A DNA stretch of 40,136 bases from a virus. A model generated the notes under the pieces. It did no database searches. It worked only from the letters and a program-made list of their open reading frames with translations, and was not told the origin of the DNA. The translations under genes were made by a program, and so were the position numbers. Each line of letters opens with the position of its first letter. Positions within the stretch are counted from its first letter, which is position 1. This document shows, in pieces, positions 39,505 to 40,136 of this stretch. Location: IMG/VR virus record IMGVR_UViG_3300043445_000051, positions 1 through 40,136 of that record; one strand, 5' to 3'.

Positions 39505-39641
39505 AGGGGCCACCGACATGCACGGCATGAACAACGTTTTCGGGCTGGGAAGGCCTGCAGCGGGAATCCTGGCGCTGCAGGCTGGTGACGGGAAACACCG
39601 TGTGGCGAAAGCCACCCCAGCCCACCCATCCCCGCGCCGCG

Positions 39642-39673
39642 GGCTTGCGCAGCGCGCGCCGGCCGGGCTATCC
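39642..39673 (+). promoter_or_regulatory. Promoter candidate for the c4-like RNA
   Basis: TTGCGC and TATCCT lie with about 18 bases between them, followed closely by the first paired segment of the structured RNA. Start of transcription would be near 39680. The elements are moderate matches to sigma-70 hexamers; no stronger pair is seen in this gap. Confidence 0.45.
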
Positions 39674-39682
39674 TGCTGGCTA

Positions 39683-39824
39683 GGTGCTGAACACACCAAG
39701 GTAAAGCGTCCGGCCCCCACGTCAGCGGGGCTTCGTCACGTCTCAAGATTCCTCATGGTTTCAAGGGGCGGGGTGCGCACGTCCGCAAGGCGTGCGGCAT
39801 GGCTTTACCCATGTGTTCAACACC
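39683..39824 (+). ncRNA. c4-like antisense RNA leader
   Basis: GGTGCTGAACAC...GGTAAAGC (39683-39707) is complementary to GCTTTACCCATGTGTTCAACACC split in two (39802-39824), over about 20 of 23-25 positions, with about 94 bases between. The first part can also fold alone as GGTG-CTGAACA-CACC. In P1/P7 and P4, c4-type RNAs have two short segments that pair with targets in the leader of a downstream gene and stop its expression. The target here is 65 bp before the next start codon. Naming is by layout only. Confidence 0.55.
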
Positions 39825-39889
39825 CCGCCCACCCGTCGCCCTTGAACAGGCACGGCGGGTGGTTCCGACTCGTAAAGGAGCCCGAGACC

Positions 39890-40136
39890 ATGAAGACCAC
39901 CATCACCCTGTCGGTGAACACCGACAACCTGCGCAGCGTGGAAGACGCCCACCTGCACGCCCTGTGGCATGCCGCGCAGCTGAACCCGGCACCCTCGTGT
40001 GATGCCGACGCCTGCCGCCTGGTGCAGGACATCACGCAAGAGATCGTCCGCCGCTGGCTGGGACAAGCGCCGTCCGTCATGTTCGAGCACGTTCCAGGAC
40101 ACCAGTACTGGCACACCCTGGTGCAGCACGGCAGCT
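39890..40136 (+). CDS. Hypothetical protein, cut by the window end
   Basis: The gene starts at the ATG at 39890 after a strong AAAGGAG (39874-39880). The first 82 residues are MKTTITLSVNTDNLRSVEDA, LHALWHAAQLNPAP, DACRLVQDITQEIVRRWLG and HVPGHQYWHTLVQHG, a soluble helical protein. The frame is open to the edge. It lies just after the c4-like RNA, so it is the expected target of that control. I do not recognise the family; it is not like known antirepressors as far as can be seen. Confidence 0.75.
   Translation, partial: MKTTITLSVNTDNLRSVEDAHLHALWHAAQLNPAPSCDADACRLVQDITQEIVRRWLGQAPSVMFEHVPGHQYWHTLVQHGS

Noticed and set aside
1-40136. CRISPR arrays, tRNA or rRNA genes
   Set aside because: No regular spacer repeats, and no tRNA cloverleaf or rRNA sequence seen on either strand.

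Overview
The window holds one complete transposable (Mu-like) prophage of about 38.9 kb, at 128-39003, with short stretches of flanking DNA. The very high GC content, the strong G/C bias at third codon positions and the protein types suggest a betaproteobacterium, probably Burkholderiales/Comamonadaceae. That placement is an inference from style; no host marker gene is present. The phage lies in reverse: its genetic left end (repressor, transposase) is at the right of the window, and its tail-tip end is at the left.

Termini: the two ends match as inverted repeats. Both start TGTACG reading inward, and both carry internal repeats built around GCAAA that look like transposase-binding sites (155-177; 38748-38770, 38938-38952, 38983-38997). 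I see no target-site duplication.

Early region, right to left: a CI-like repressor (+ strand, 37945-38472) faces a long minus-strand operon across a block of GAAACGAACG repeats (operator or transposition enhancer). The operon encodes a small HTH regulator, a free-standing Mu-type HTH protein, transposase A (with a second frame that looks coding inside it), the B ATPase, an exported protein, several HTH proteins, a small membrane protein, GemA, a Mor-like protein and Gam. It continues with small proteins of the DUF7696-like, DUF551-like, Zn-ribbon and DUF2786 types and ends at a terminator (27083-27106). A plus-strand cargo gene (29330-29806) interrupts it between exact 12-bp direct repeats.

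Middle: two plus-strand genes (26487-27072, including a DUF2335 membrane protein) sit where a lysis/late-activator module is often found. I find no endolysin or spanin anywhere.

Late region (minus strand): DUF2730, a small wHTH, small terminase (DUF1804), large terminase, portal (DUF935), a peptidoglycan-binding-like orphan domain, a MuF head protein with a toxin-like C-terminus, a membrane protein and gpG. Then comes a six-gene fibre/adhesin-like cassette set unusually inside the head genes (15641-18700), followed by protease/scaffold, DUF2190, major capsid, gp36 and gp37. A siphovirus-type tail module follows: tube, tail-assembly chaperones joined by a -1 frameshift, tape measure, distal tail protein, tail hub-type protein, J-like tip protein and fibre-assembly protein. 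A 53-residue membrane protein is encoded on the opposite strand before the tape-measure gene.

Right flank (39004-40136): an AlpA-like regulator, then a structured RNA region resembling P1/P4-type c4 antisense RNA, and a gene cut by the window edge. This suggests the Mu-like phage inserted into another mobile element.
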